In this document: positions 37,401-48,458 of the stretch, piece after piece
How positions within the stretch are numbered: position 1 is the first letter of the stretch
How the letters are laid out: every line of letters starts with the position of its first letter
Assembly: GCA_016793805.1 (NCBI GenBank)
Contig: JAEUIZ010000040.1
Coordinates: 186,001-250,000, forward strand
DNA: 64,000 nt
Reading direction: 5' to 3'
Source of the DNA: Phycisphaerae bacterium
GTDB taxonomy: Bacteria; Planctomycetota; Phycisphaerae; Phycisphaerales; UBA1924
Made by a program: the position numbers and the translations under genes
Notes under the pieces: model-generated
Database searches by the model: none
Told to the model about the DNA's origin: nothing
Seen by the model: the letters and a program-made list of their open reading frames with translations, nothing else

Positions 37401-40400
37401 GGTCATCGCGTTGGCGGGGATCGGGATGGGACCGCCGGGCTCGCCGGCGCCCTGGCCTCCGGCACCGATGAAGTTGCCCAGGAGTTGCGGCCCCCACGCG
37501 GGAACCTGCGTCCGCCCGAGGTCGCCCGTGCGGATCTGGAGCGTGGTCAGCGAGGTCATGTCGATCGACACGATGTCGCCGTTGGGCGTGTTGTTGTCGA
37601 TGCGCCCGAACCCGTCGCCCCCGGTCTGAAGGATGCGCCAGACGTCGACCTCGACGCTGCCGATGATGGCGATGCTCGAGTTGGCGTTGCCGCCCGTGAT
37701 CTCGATGCGACCGATGGAGACGACCTTGTTGGAAGAGCTGGGCGTCGTCACGCCGTTGATCTCGAGTTGCGCCCCGCCGCTGAGGTCGGCCTCGATGCGT
37801 CCGATGACGACGCCCTGCGACCCGCGGACGGGGATGACGCGAATCAGGTTGATGCCGGCCGCGCCGCCCACGATGCGGATGCGGACCTGCGAGCCGCCGT
37901 CGTCGGTGATGAGCACCGGGGCCGCGCCGGGGATGAGGGGGATGACGGCGTTCTCGAGGTTCAGGAGGTCAACCTGCGGCACATCGAAGAAGCGGTAATC
38001 GGAGTTGGACCCGATGTTGAAGAGCCCGCCCGTGCCCGCGTTGCCATAGATCCCGATATCCGGGCGCTGGGGATCGACCTGGAAGTCCTGGTCGATGAGG
38101 TAGCCGCCGATGGTGGAGCCGTTGGGCGTGCTGACCTGGAGCACGTCGCCGCCGGAGTGCGACCCGACGCGGATCATCCCGATGTCGCCGCGAAGGCCCG
38201 GGGTCTGCCCGGTGCGGATGACGACGGTCTGCGGGGGATCGACGGGCTTGACGGCGCCGTCGGCGTCCTGGTCCACGCCCAGCGCGCCGCGGATGTCGAG
38301 CATCGCGATCGAGCCGCCGATGGTGAGGATCGTGTTGCGGAAGTCGCCCTGGGTGGGGCCGGTGCCCACGATGTTGGAGAGGCCGGTGATGATCGTGCCG
38401 AGGTTGCCGCCGACGTTGATGCGAACGGGGTTGTTGATCCCGGTGTCTTGGAAGTCCGAGCCCGTGACGATCGCGTAGAGGTTGCCGGGGACGGTGACGG
38501 TCATGGAGCGCAGCGCCATGTACTCGTCGGGGGTGTCGTCGGTGCTCCCGTTGGCGCCGATGTTCATGACCTCCGCGGGGTCGGTCTCGGCGCCCGCGCC
38601 GTTCACGAAGCCCGTGCCGATGCGCATCGCGCCCATCGAGCCCGCGAGCACGCTGATCGTGTTCGCCAGGCCCGCGGTGTTCCGGCCCGATCCCGCGCCC
38701 GTCCGGTACGAGCCAAACGTCGTCGGCGCCATCCCGCTGATCTTGAGCAGGTAGTCCGAGGCCGCCGAGCCCGTCGTCTGCACGACGACGTAGTACACCC
38801 CCGGCGTCGTCGGGCGATAGTTGAACTGGAGCGTGGACAGCGTGCTCCGCTGGCGCAGGTCGCCGAAGTTCGGGACCTGATTCGCCGCGAGCGTGCGGCC
38901 GTCCTGGTCGACCAGACGGATGTTGAAGCCCAGCGCCGTCGTGAACGCCGCGTCGAACTGCACGACGATGTCCGTCTTGCCGTCGGCGGCAAACCCGAAG
39001 ACGTCGCTCGGGTCGCGCAGCGTGTCCAGCGGGCTGATGAAGCCCGGCGCCGGATCGCCCAGAGCCCCGAAGATCAGCACCTCGCTCGTCGCCGAGCCCA
39101 CCCACTCGGCGCTCAGCACCGTGTCGTTGCGGTACGACGAGCTCCCGAAGAACAGCGTCTGGCCCGTGGTCGTGAACTGCTGCCCGAAGCCCGCGAAGAA
39201 CTTGTCGTTCGCGATCTCCGCGTTGCGGGTCAACGTCCCCTTGATCACGTCCTCCACCGTCGGCTGCGTGCCGGCCAGGAACGGGATCACCGCCTCGTTC
39301 TCGATGTGCCGCAGGATGTCCCGCGCCGGACGCGACACCGGGTTGTTCACGTCCCCCAGCACCGTGATGTTCATCAGGTTGCGCCCGCCCGCGGCGAACT
39401 CGCCCAGCGTCCGGCCAACCTGCAACTGTCCGCCCGTGCGCACGAACGGCGCGCCGTCGTCATCCATCCACAACCCGGCATCCCCAGCCACCAGGATCCG
39501 CCCAAGGTCCCCCGCCACCGACATCGAGCCCATCAGGCTCCCGATGATCATTCGGTCCACCGACCCGCTCAACACCGACGACCCGAACACGATCCCGTGC
39601 AGGTACACCGACGAGATCGACATCCTCAGATTCGGATTCGGGTCAGGGTCCCCGAGCGGGTGGGCCGTGCCCTGGATGAAGATGCCCTGCTCGACCCGGT
39701 TGAAGTTCCCCGTGACCGACCCGCCAAAGATGGCCGAGCCCGTCGGGTTGTACGCCGCGGGGCTCGAGTTGTCGCGCACGAACGGGCTCCCCAGCACGAA
39801 CGAGCCCGCTCCCGGCGGCAGCCCTGTCACCCGTGGCTGCCCACCGCCCGGCGGGATCGTGATCTGGTACCCGAACCCGACCTGCTCCATGTCGTCAAAG
39901 TTCCCGAGCACCGACCCGCCCAGGAAGTAGTTGAACAGCCCCGTCGCGAGTTCCGCCTGCGGCGAGGGCTGCCCCGGCGTGATGATCCCGCCGAACATCG
40001 TCAGCGACGCCGATTTCATCAGTTCCAGCGATTGCGGATCGTTCACCGTGCGGATGTTGATCCGACCCAGCCCGTCGTTGAAGTTCGGAACCCCGTCGTC
40101 CTCGGGATCCACGATCGCGATCGGATACGTCGCGTTCGGCGGGACGCCCAACTCGATCGTCTGCACCATCTGCCGCCCGTAGAGGTCGAGGAACTCGATC
40201 TGAGTCCCCGACGGCGCGGTGAACACCACGCTCACGCCGAAGGTGCGCTGGTCATGCCACGGCCCGAACTGCCCGCCCGGGGCCGTCGAGCCCACGTTGT
40301 CGATCTTGAACCCGCCGCTGGCCACCCCCGGACCACGGAACAGCCGTACCGTCTGGAACCTCGCCCCGCTCGTGGCCACGAAGTTGTACGTCAGGTTCGG

Positions 40401-41129
40401 GAACTGCCCCGTCGCCAGCGCGTCCAGCGCCGCACCGCTGAACGTCTCGATCACCGTCGGCACGCCCGCTCCCGCGCCGGACGAGATCAACTGCGCCGTC
40501 GTCCCCGTCGCGCCGAGGAACACGTTCGTGTCGAAGCGCAGGTTCGGGATGCCCAGGAAAATGTTCGCCGTCCCGCCCTGGTTCCCGACCGCCACGTGCA
40601 GGTCGATGAACTGCCGCTCCCCCAGCGTGACGAACAACTCGTTCTCCTGCCCCTGCCCGCCGGCCGTCGGGCGGAGCCGCGGAGGGGTCACCGCGAAGTA
40701 CGGCCCGGGGAACGGCAACGCCGGATCAATCGGCCCGTTCGTCGTCTGCGTCAGGTAGTCAATCCGGAAGTTCGACCCGTTGAAGATGAACCCGGACGCC
40801 ACCGCCGTCCCGCCCGCCGGCACGGGCGTCGGTGGCGGGTCCGCCTCGTTGAAGTCCTCGAGGATCGGCTGCCCCTGCTGACCCTGGATCTGCGTCGTCG
40901 GAATCAGGTACGGCAGCAAGTAGCCGAAGTCCGCGCGAACCGTCCCGATCCCCGTCGGGTCCGGCGGCACCTCCAGCACAAACAGCAACTGCCTCGCTTC
41001 CAACGCCTCGAACGCGTTCGCCTGCCCCGCGCGCGACGCCAACTCGCCCACCGCCGACGACTTCCGCGTCCGACGCAGCGACCAGCGGGAACTACGACCA
41101 GAACGATTCGATCGGCGAGACCAGATCAT
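31479..41129 (-). CDS. Giant LEPR-XLL surface protein with beta-helix repeats and a degenerate matrixin-like C-terminus
   Basis: This 3216-residue protein begins with an Arg-rich segment and then FEALEARQLLF (residues 40-50), the LEPR-XLL N-terminal signature of large planctomycete extracellular proteins. A PPC-like beta domain lies at about residues 760-840. From about 860 to 2470 there are dozens of ~20-residue rungs such as 'VNGSIGTVRIGGDLGNVTI', which predict a very long parallel beta-helix. A second PPC-like domain (VYKITLQAGQILRLG, GTYYIVVANDD) lies around 2650-2760. The last ~220 residues resemble a matrixin metalloprotease: VRFSTDP, then AIGRRAGELIGLR where HExxHxxG is expected, then DIMS as the Met-turn. 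The zinc-binding histidines and catalytic Glu are replaced, so it is probably inactive. It likely has a role in adhesion or the cell surface. The start ATG at 41129 fits the family better than one 66 nt upstream. Confidence 0.85.
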   Translation of the reverse strand: MIWSRRSNRSGRSSRWSLRRTRKSSAVGELASRAGQANAFEALEARQLLFVLEVPPDPTGIGTVRADFGYLLPYLIPTTQIQGQQGQPILEDFNEADPPPTPVPAGGTAVASGFIFNGSNFRIDYLTQTTNGPIDPALPFPGPYFAVTPPRLRPTAGGQGQENELFVTLGERQFIDLHVAVGNQGGTANIFLGIPNLRFDTNVFLGATGTTAQLISSGAGAGVPTVIETFSGAALDALATGQFPNLTYNFVATSGARFQTVRLFRGPGVASGGFKIDNVGSTAPGGQFGPWHDQRTFGVSVVFTAPSGTQIEFLDLYGRQMVQTIELGVPPNATYPIAIVDPEDDGVPNFNDGLGRINIRTVNDPQSLELMKSASLTMFGGIITPGQPSPQAELATGLFNYFLGGSVLGNFDDMEQVGFGYQITIPPGGGQPRVTGLPPGAGSFVLGSPFVRDNSSPAAYNPTGSAIFGGSVTGNFNRVEQGIFIQGTAHPLGDPDPNPNLRMSISSVYLHGIVFGSSVLSGSVDRMIIGSLMGSMSVAGDLGRILVAGDAGLWMDDDGAPFVRTGGQLQVGRTLGEFAAGGRNLMNITVLGDVNNPVSRPARDILRHIENEAVIPFLAGTQPTVEDVIKGTLTRNAEIANDKFFAGFGQQFTTTGQTLFFGSSSYRNDTVLSAEWVGSATSEVLIFGALGDPAPGFISPLDTLRDPSDVFGFAADGKTDIVVQFDAAFTTALGFNIRLVDQDGRTLAANQVPNFGDLRQRSTLSTLQFNYRPTTPGVYYVVVQTTGSAASDYLLKISGMAPTTFGSYRTGAGSGRNTAGLANTISVLAGSMGAMRIGTGFVNGAGAETDPAEVMNIGANGSTDDTPDEYMALRSMTVTVPGNLYAIVTGSDFQDTGINNPVRINVGGNLGTIITGLSNIVGTGPTQGDFRNTILTIGGSIAMLDIRGALGVDQDADGAVKPVDPPQTVVIRTGQTPGLRGDIGMIRVGSHSGGDVLQVSTPNGSTIGGYLIDQDFQVDPQRPDIGIYGNAGTGGLFNIGSNSDYRFFDVPQVDLLNLENAVIPLIPGAAPVLITDDGGSQVRIRIVGGAAGINLIRVIPVRGSQGVVIGRIEADLSGGAQLEINGVTTPSSSNKVVSIGRIEITGGNANSSIAIIGSVEVDVWRILQTGGDGFGRIDNNTPNGDIVSIDMTSLTTLQIRTGDLGRTQVPAWGPQLLGNFIGAGGQGAGEPGGPIPIPANAMTGFWNGALYRPINNSVGGSPPASWLDDVGSPVDPYLNGLIVRTGNLALVQVGGAVGDVIVPAGNITNVVANFDSMTPAGRFDGIIGSIYANNIERVDIGDGLAPRAPSPLSTTGIFANNDINLVTGTRIQGSTIRSTILAANNVVGATSQQFPVHGINRIELRGGSFIDAYMGSMSLDDFWLSTFAADDRVYRGQMNIIRGDMGTNLFRSNVSAFGLTNLTLMDGFFDASSVVVGGDVARIEAKGFRNSTLGGGELEFRTNQILVGGNLAILTTSSSMGDISDLAVQLLGNLGEVSARTMQRSSIAANLGINRFMIGQDVRGSTISGAFLDMLDVKGSVRSSSFAVAGNINMFTVGDSITNTDIAANGPDGRIQTIKAKNQIAGTIYSSGSIDTIESTDGDLSATITTVTNLRGVPGSIKTLKAGRDLDVAGQIDGNVTDLIAGRDFGNRFARRVLTIRGDLTGKVDVANGQLYNDIRVGSTFSANVTIGTAINKPGNSNLGRGSLIAYGRIADVTINGDFGGDIISYSGGIGVVTINNGSLLASATIAAYDGNLNNILINNGHLFGRVHADYNLLSIRLNGSDDGVFGDIGVNPDINQGVSAGATRNQLPPGVIANSTLQGPRITAGFNIGRIILTNGSIFESFIFAGRAIGTIDVTGDIRNDDATTGTGTVIAAGSSIFTVRASGNISDTLILAGILSFGDDAAAGGTGSAEDTVQSGRITTVRADGSMNRVRVSAGMTAGADGVYGTGDERVALGISYVREVTAGAGATDTAVYADSPTLTTSAGVQKFGTNFPLADPDLNGGGAIGTQITPGVAFNFTHLGVSGTILFDGRGRAFWDAAGGKVRLISTGTDSTLTVSASGTLTNFDITTNDDASIGQITINANLAGDSDIVVDAYCVGITMGSYDGTGSIKVGMNLRSLITGNFRGGSIQAAYWARSIFIGGNFEQGASMNVLAGDTIGVGGNLSSLVNVERDLSNLNVTGAMARGRFRTGASLGNFTAASVSESRFSVADTLGGATINGSVFDTSIQVGGDLGSDAQPGGTGLASDRATAGFVGNVTIKGDFIASDLVSGSLRGPDGFFGTADDAVAAGRSTLGNVKIDGTQVGSSLGSEHYAISATGAIGNVTIGGLPAASQGNFAFGQINTNVLPIQILDIIAAPEAGIWIATVQFNQSMDDSTIAASLTIAEVRNGGLTLVPLTQGVDYTIETFRALDNTVRISFSRSVTDRDLLPATVPNPPATEPGTQDPGLAGPGVFRFIFDSTVLRASTSDARLDGNGDGFAQANENYSTDTIVGDAGDKLAAEVNHVFDAQGNVVHRVDFYAPADLDLVLDSNATPDGLPDANRVYTIRGVIGDHADNDINFFRIAGDADVYKITLQAGQILRLGAMQGSALFAGTGLTFFGLFAAPFLYNANGQQQGGTTADTFQLPVAPPDTVDFTQPKDFLVKTTGTYYIVVANDDAFQNPGTISDAVSASGNTGDYRFTVEVFDDGDSGFRAGTNSGNGTNVVNAPAPIVFAGPNGVFQDPSDPTYDDLTSITIGEFIFTIDDTKTTVIGGNGNGIFSTRTGNLMTSTIEAAIGPSGHSGQPGEVAADVDVFHLNNQQAIPTGTPISITVKLAAQGSDLGSVSQDTFTDYTGSVQFGVFDTTNSTGIDDGVLVFSPKEFRPISGTPNTTLGSDSQTSYGFDANGDFFISFLAPGQIGGAGDASYAVYIQGAFNTDYTIQVTQGAAVVGAITQTNQNFFIETRGGSVNWLELGGLTTNLDPFTSGVLGFTGSIAGQPVDQYLLTRAVATLNQIFADNGLNVRFSTDPNEFEFQDHSTIYLTASNDPKTVFNAGNLGYSQKSDPFNVDKNDEAVIFAPSLSTLGYVPSVADADRLALSLAAAIGRRAGELIGLRITSTSGFFDNPIDIMSSNSVRNIPNTTGGQVYAYPSVAQSGSPRALNNGSGSIVDTNFFLGRQDAFGLLNKFLTP

Positions 41130-41625
41130 GGCTACTCCTGGTGGCTGTGCCCCATCCGCTGGGACACCGTCTCTAGCGTGCGGCATCCGCCGCACTTCGC
41201 TGCGGTCGGCGTCGGCCCAACCCTCGGGAGCCCCTTGCTCCCGGGTCCCGGAGGCCCCTCGCCCGTGGGCGACGCCCCCAAGACGCCGACAACTTAGCCG
41301 AGTCGTCGAGATTCCTCAACTCGCGTCGAGTCTCGACCTCCCGGCCGGCCCTTGTCCCCAGCAAGCGGGGGCTGGGGTAGACGCTCCGATCCGCTTCGCT
41401 GCGGATCAACGCGCTCCGGGTCCATACGCCAACCGAGTTCCCCCGGTTGCCGGATTCCACGAGATTCTCGCTCCCACACTCGCGACCCAAATCCCTGCCG
41501 CTCGCCTCGATATCCTCCAACCCAATCAACAGGCTAACGCCATTGCTCCCGATGGAACCCGCCTTCGGCCGATCCCAATGACCCGGGCGACAATGCAAAG
41601 CCGCTCCTCCATCCTGGGCGCTCTC
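41130..41625. other. Hairpin-rich divergent intergenic region
   Basis: No gene is evident in these 496 nt between the divergent giant-protein and DUF4203-like genes. Several inverted repeats stand out. GTCGAGA/TCTCGAC spans 41305-41337, CCCCAGC/GCTGGGG spans 41356-41377, and GATCCGC/GCGGATC spans 41388-41407. The 11-mer CTTCGCTGCGG occurs twice (41195-41205 and 41394-41404). The region must hold promoters in both directions. The hairpins may be small REP-like elements or regulatory structures. Confidence 0.5.
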
Positions 41626-42453
41626 ATGAATCAACTCGACGAATATTTCCATGCTCTCCCCTACCCGGCCCACATCCTGGCCGCCGTCGGCCTTGTTGCC
41701 GGGCTCCTCCTCTGGTTCCGCGGGCGCCAGATCCTCAAGCCCCTCTTCTGCATCCTCGGAGGGCTCGGCGGGGCCACGCTCGGCTTCTCGTTCGTCCCAG
41801 CACTGGGCCTGAACGAGATCGCCGGCATCCCTTCCCCCTACCTCGGCCTGGGCATCGGCACGGCTCTCGGGCTCATTGCCGGACTCCTCCTCTTCCGGTT
41901 CGCCATGGCCATCTGGCTCGCAGTCGGGCTTGGTGCGGCCGCAGTCCTGGGCGCCTCCGCCGGTGTCCAATACAGCCCCATCGCCGACTGGCGCGGCGCT
42001 CGCGATCAACTCGTCGCCCCGCTCCCCCCAACGGAGTCCCCAGCCTCGAACGACGCCCGCAGCATCGCGATGGCCAAGATCAAGCCCGTCGCCGGCCGCG
42101 TCCGCGAGTTCGTCTCTTCCCACGCACAGGAGGCCAAGGCCTCGTTCGACGCCTTGCCCGCCCAGAGCCGCCTCATCCTGCTCGGCGCCGGTCTGGGTGC
42201 CTCGCTCGCCGGATTCGCCGTAGGGCTCGCCTGGCCCAAGCGCGTCGCCGCCGCGGGCACCGCCCTCGCAGGCTCAGGAATCGCCCTGGTCTCCGCCGTC
42301 TGGCTCGCCCGCGCCTTCGGCCTGCCGGGCTGGGACTCCCTCGGCCGCAATCCGATGATCCTGTTGATCGCGTGGCTCGCGCTCGGTGCCGTCGGCTTCA
42401 TGGCCCAAATCAAGGCCGGCAAGCGCCTCGCGCCCGCTGCCGAATCCGAGTAG
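41626..42453 (+). CDS. Multi-pass membrane protein, DUF4203/TMEM198-like
   Basis: This 275-residue protein has seven or more predicted membrane helices, for example AHILAAVGLVAGLLLWF, ILGGLGGATLGFSFV, LGLGIGTALGLIAGLLLF and AMAIWLAVGLGAAAVLGA. The Gly-rich helix pattern after a 'GRQILKPLF' turn resembles the DUF4203 (TMEM198/TM7SF3) family, whose function in bacteria is unknown. A soluble ~60-residue segment (~130-185) separates the first five helices from the last three. In-frame ATGs at 41578 and 41593 are possible alternative starts. It converges on nuoN with a 21-nt gap. Confidence 0.7.
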   Translation: MNQLDEYFHALPYPAHILAAVGLVAGLLLWFRGRQILKPLFCILGGLGGATLGFSFVPALGLNEIAGIPSPYLGLGIGTALGLIAGLLLFRFAMAIWLAVGLGAAAVLGASAGVQYSPIADWRGARDQLVAPLPPTESPASNDARSIAMAKIKPVAGRVREFVSSHAQEAKASFDALPAQSRLILLGAGLGASLAGFAVGLAWPKRVAAAGTALAGSGIALVSAVWLARAFGLPGWDSLGRNPMILLIAWLALGAVGFMAQIKAGKRLAPAAESE

Positions 42454-42474
42454 CAGGTCCTCCGCTTCTTCCCG

Positions 42475-44103
42475 TCAGTGCCCCGACGGTCCGCTGGGCG
42501 GTCGCTTGGGCTGCTCCGCGGGCTTCTTGGCCACGGGCTTCCCCCCGGCCTTGGCGCCGGCCTCCATCAGCGGGCCGCTCGCCACCGCCACCCCCACCAC
42601 GCTCGCCGCCGAGATCAGCGCCGCCATCGGGCGCGCCGCGTGCCCGGTCGGCTCCGTGCGCACCGTCGTGTCCGGCGCCTCCAGCATCGGCGCCGCCACC
42701 AGCTGCAGGTAATAAAACGCCGCGATCGCCGAGTTCAGCCCCAGCACGATCACCAGCGGGATCTCGCCGGCGGCGATCGCCGACGTGAACAGCGGCACCT
42801 TCGCGAAGAACCCCAGCAGTGGCGGGAAGCCCATCAGCCCCAGCGCGCACACCACCATCGTCCAGCCCAGCACCGGGTGCGACGAGCACAGCCCGCGCAA
42901 GTCATCCACCGTCTCCAGTTCCGGCGAGTCGTCCCCCGCCTTGCGGTCCAGGCACGCCAGAACCGCGAACGCACCGACGTTCATCAGCCCATAGCACAGC
43001 AGATAGAACAGCACCGCCGCGATCCCGTTCCGCGTGATCGACGTGCCGTCCCCCGGCCCCGCGATCACGCCCACGAGCATGTACCCCGAGTGCGCGATCG
43101 ACGAGTACGCCAGGATCCGCCGAACGGACTTCTGCAAGAGCGCCAGCACGTTGCCCACCGTCATCGTGAGCGCCGCCATCACCCAGAGCGTGAGCAGGAC
43201 CAGTTGCGGGAGCGAATGCCCCCCCGCCGCCGACCCGTCGCGGGCGAACGTCCAACCCATCGTCGAGACGAGCAGGATGATCGCGAGGAAGCCCGCAGTC
43301 TTGGGGACGAACGCGAGGAACGCAGCCACCGGCGACGCCGAGCCCTCGTACACGTCCGGGGTGTACAGGTGCATCGGGACCGCGGCGATCTTGAACCCAA
43401 CCCCCACGATGGACAGCAGCATCCCCACCATCGCGATCGAGTTGATCCCGCCCGAGCCCGATTGCGACACGAAAGCCCTCTCGATCCCGCGAAGGCTCGT
43501 CGTCCCCGTCCCGCCGTAGAGGAGCGCGAACCCGTAGAGGAACATGGCCGCCCCGAGCGCCCCGAGGAAGAAGTACTTGACCCCCGCCTCGCACGACCGC
43601 GCCCCATCCCGACCCGTGCGCGACATCGTGACCATGATGTACGTCGGGAGGCTCGTCAGTTCGAGCGCCAGGAAGAGCCAGATCAGGTCGTCCGCTGACG
43701 CGCACAGCATCAGCCCCGTCAGCGAGAACAGGAAGAACGCGTAGAACTCGGCCCGATTCGTGCGCAGCGGGTTGAACGTCGCCTTGCCCGCGGCGATCAC
43801 CGCCTCCTCGTCCCGGTCCACCACCCCCGACGCCAGCAGCAGCAGCACCAGCCCCACCCCGCACAAGACGACCTTGGCAAACGGCATCAGGAACGGCAGC
43901 GGGCCCGTGCCCTCGGGCGTCGTGAACGCCGCCAGCACCCCCGCGGCGACCAGCCCCAGGCCCGCGATGGGCGCACAGAGACGGCGCGTCCCGAGGTTGG
44001 GCGAGAGCCCCACGACCATGACCACGCACGTCGCCAGGAACGCCGCGATCTCGGGCCAGAGGAACGGGATCTTCTCGGCGATGCTCGCCGCGCCCAGGAT
44101 CAT
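42475..44103 (-). CDS. nuoN: NADH-quinone oxidoreductase subunit N
   Basis: This 542-residue antiporter-like subunit of complex I has about 14 membrane helices. Typical segments are FYAFFLFSLTGLMLCASADDLIWLFLALEL, TSLPTYIMV, GVKYFFLGALGAAMFLYG and YSSIAHSGYMLVG. It helps drive proton pumping in the membrane arm. Its ATG overlaps the nuoM stop (ATGA), so it is the last gene of the nuoJKLMN set. A Lys/Gly/Pro-rich tail follows the last helix. Confidence 0.95.
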   Translation of the reverse strand: MILGAASIAEKIPFLWPEIAAFLATCVVMVVGLSPNLGTRRLCAPIAGLGLVAAGVLAAFTTPEGTGPLPFLMPFAKVVLCGVGLVLLLLASGVVDRDEEAVIAAGKATFNPLRTNRAEFYAFFLFSLTGLMLCASADDLIWLFLALELTSLPTYIMVTMSRTGRDGARSCEAGVKYFFLGALGAAMFLYGFALLYGGTGTTSLRGIERAFVSQSGSGGINSIAMVGMLLSIVGVGFKIAAVPMHLYTPDVYEGSASPVAAFLAFVPKTAGFLAIILLVSTMGWTFARDGSAAGGHSLPQLVLLTLWVMAALTMTVGNVLALLQKSVRRILAYSSIAHSGYMLVGVIAGPGDGTSITRNGIAAVLFYLLCYGLMNVGAFAVLACLDRKAGDDSPELETVDDLRGLCSSHPVLGWTMVVCALGLMGFPPLLGFFAKVPLFTSAIAAGEIPLVIVLGLNSAIAAFYYLQLVAAPMLEAPDTTVRTEPTGHAARPMAALISAASVVGVAVASGPLMEAGAKAGGKPVAKKPAEQPKRPPSGPSGH

Positions 44104-45737
44104 CGCGACACCTCCGGGGGCTTGGCGTCCGCTCGTGCCGGGGGCTTGTAGGCCGCGCCCTCCTTCGTCACCGCCACCGTCGTTGCCACCGGCCCGCGCA
44201 GCCCCTGGATCACCGGCGACGGATACACGCCCAGCCCCACGCACGCGATCGCCAGCGGCAGCAGCGTTCCGATCTCCCGCCAGTTCAGATCGCGCGGCAG
44301 CGCCGCCGCGTCGCCGTTCCCGTGCGCAGCGCCGTTCCCGTGCCCATGTCCGCTTCCGTTGCCATGTCCGTGCGGCTCAACGAGTGGCCCAAACACCACG
44401 CGCCCGACCATGTAGAGCAAGTAGATCGCCGCAACGATCATCCCCGTCCCCGCCACCGCCGCGTACACAAACCCGAGCCGCCCCGGCGTCCCTCCGGGCG
44501 TTCCCGCCCACTCGTGGCTCGCCTGGAACGCGCCCAACAGGCACAGGAACTCGCTCACAAACCCGTTGAGCCCCGGCAGGCCCACCGATGCCATCGTGAA
44601 GAACACCATGAACGATGACCACACCGGCATCCGCGCGGCCAGGCCGCCCAACTCGTCCATGCTCCGCGTGTGATACCGCTCGTAGATCATCCCGATCAGC
44701 ACGAACAGCGCCCCCGTCGAGAGCCCGTGGTTGATCATGTACAGGATCGACCCCGTGATCCCCGTGTCGTTCAGCGCGACCATCCCCAGCACGCAGAACC
44801 CCAGGTGCGCCACCGACGAGTACGCCACCAGTTTCTTCACGTCCGTCTGCACCCAGCAGACCAGCCCCGCGTACACGATCCCCACGATCGACAGCCCCGC
44901 GATCAGCGGCGCGTACTCCCCGATCGCCAGCGGGCAGAAGGGCAGCGCAAACCGGAAGATCCCGTACGTCCCCAGTTTCAGCAGCACGCCCGCCAGGATC
45001 ACCGAGCCCGCCGTCGGCGCCTCCGTGTGCGCCAGCGGCAGCCACGTGTGCACCGGGAACAGCGGCACCTTCACCGCGAACCCCGCCAGGAGCGCCAGGA
45101 GCACCCACGCCTGCTCCGCCGACGACATCCGCGCCGCCGTCCGCTGCAACTCGTAGAGGTCGAACGTCCACTGCTGGCTCACCGACCACTTGAACCACAC
45201 CACGTACACCAGCCCAGCCAGCGCGATGAGCGAGCCGGTAAACGTGTACAGGAAGAACTTCGTCGCGGCCTTCTTGCGGTTCGTCGACCCGTACAGGTTG
45301 ATCAGAACCCACATCGGGATCAGCGTGAACTCGAAGCACACGTAGAACAGCACCAGGTCCCGCGCGGCAAAGACCCCCGTCATCGCCGCCTGCAGCACCA
45401 GCAGCCACGCGTAGAACGTCCGCTGGCGGTGCGTGATCGCCGTCCGCGAGCACAGCACGCACACCGGCCCAAGGAACGCCGTGAGCGCGATGAGCATGAG
45501 CGAGACCGAGTCCGCGCCCACGCTCAGGCGCAGCCCGATCGCGTCCACCCACGAGAACGACTCGGCGTACTGGAACACTCCCGACTGGCCCCAGTCGAAA
45601 TCAAAGAGCGTCCATGCCGAGATCCCCAGCGCCCCCAGCGTCCCCCACAGCGCGATCGACTTCGCCTCTCGCTCGGGCCGGAGCGCGACATAGCCGGCGA
45701 AGAGGAGGGGAACCAGGATGAGCGCCAACAGTGCCAC
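44100..45737 (-). CDS. nuoM: NADH-quinone oxidoreductase subunit M
   Basis: This 545-residue proton-pumping subunit of complex I is recognised by FYVCFEFTLIPMWVLINLYG, ATKFFLYTFTGSLIALAG, VHTWLPLAHTEAPTAGSVILAG and KKLVAYSSVAHLGFC, with Glu and Lys of the transport path in place. A loop rich in His and Gly (HGHGNGSGHGHGNG, about residues 451-482) is an unusual insertion before the last helix. The gene is 9 nt after nuoL and overlaps nuoN by 4 nt. Confidence 0.96.
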   Translation of the reverse strand: MALLALILVPLLFAGYVALRPEREAKSIALWGTLGALGISAWTLFDFDWGQSGVFQYAESFSWVDAIGLRLSVGADSVSLMLIALTAFLGPVCVLCSRTAITHRQRTFYAWLLVLQAAMTGVFAARDLVLFYVCFEFTLIPMWVLINLYGSTNRKKAATKFFLYTFTGSLIALAGLVYVVWFKWSVSQQWTFDLYELQRTAARMSSAEQAWVLLALLAGFAVKVPLFPVHTWLPLAHTEAPTAGSVILAGVLLKLGTYGIFRFALPFCPLAIGEYAPLIAGLSIVGIVYAGLVCWVQTDVKKLVAYSSVAHLGFCVLGMVALNDTGITGSILYMINHGLSTGALFVLIGMIYERYHTRSMDELGGLAARMPVWSSFMVFFTMASVGLPGLNGFVSEFLCLLGAFQASHEWAGTPGGTPGRLGFVYAAVAGTGMIVAAIYLLYMVGRVVFGPLVEPHGHGNGSGHGHGNGAAHGNGDAAALPRDLNWREIGTLLPLAIACVGLGVYPSPVIQGLRGPVATTVAVTKEGAAYKPPARADAKPPEVSR

Positions 45738-45746
45738 GCAGAGCCC

Positions 45747-48014
<2,268 letters not shown>

Positions 48015-48110
48015 TCGAACTCCATCATCCCTTCAACCGCTCCCCCACCGATGCCGACACGCCCTTCCACGACTTCGTCGCCGCACCGCGCTCCTCGTGC
48101 GGCGCCTGTC

Positions 48111-48458
48111 CTACCCCTTCATCGACGCCCACTCCTCCCCGCTGAGCGACTCGCGCCGGCGGAATAGCAGCACGACCAGGGCCAGGGCCATCGCCGCCTC
48201 GGCCGCCGCCACCGTCAGCACGAAGATCACGAACGTCTCGCCCGTGTGGTTCAGGTGGAATCGGCTGAACGCGATCAGCGCGATGCCCGCGGCCTGGAAC
48301 ATCAACTCCGTGCACAAGAACATGATGATCAGGTTCCGCCGACTCACGAACCCGATCAGCCCGATCGCGAACATCGCCGCCGACACGAAGAGGTAGTGCC
48401 CGAGCGTGACGGCGTGCATCGGCGCCGGGGGATTGGCCTGGGCCAGCAGGTGCATCAT
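48111..48458 (-). CDS. nuoK: NADH-quinone oxidoreductase subunit K
   Basis: This 115-residue, three-helix subunit of the complex I membrane arm is recognised by GHYLFVSAAMFAIGLIGFVSRRNLIIMFLCTELMFQA and FVLTVAAAEAAMALALVVLLFRR, which carry the two conserved glutamates in helices 2 and 3. Its first ATG overlaps the nuoJ stop by 4 nt (ATGA); a second ATG follows directly. Confidence 0.95.
   Translation of the reverse strand: MMHLLAQANPPAPMHAVTLGHYLFVSAAMFAIGLIGFVSRRNLIIMFLCTELMFQAAGIALIAFSRFHLNHTGETFVIFVLTVAAAEAAMALALVVLLFRRRESLSGEEWASMKG

Noticed and set aside
35694-41297. A 1867-codon open plus-strand frame opposite the giant LEPR-XLL gene.
   Set aside because: High GC keeps many antisense frames open. 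Its translation is biased to Arg/Asp/Val with no domains, while the opposite strand has clear domain features.
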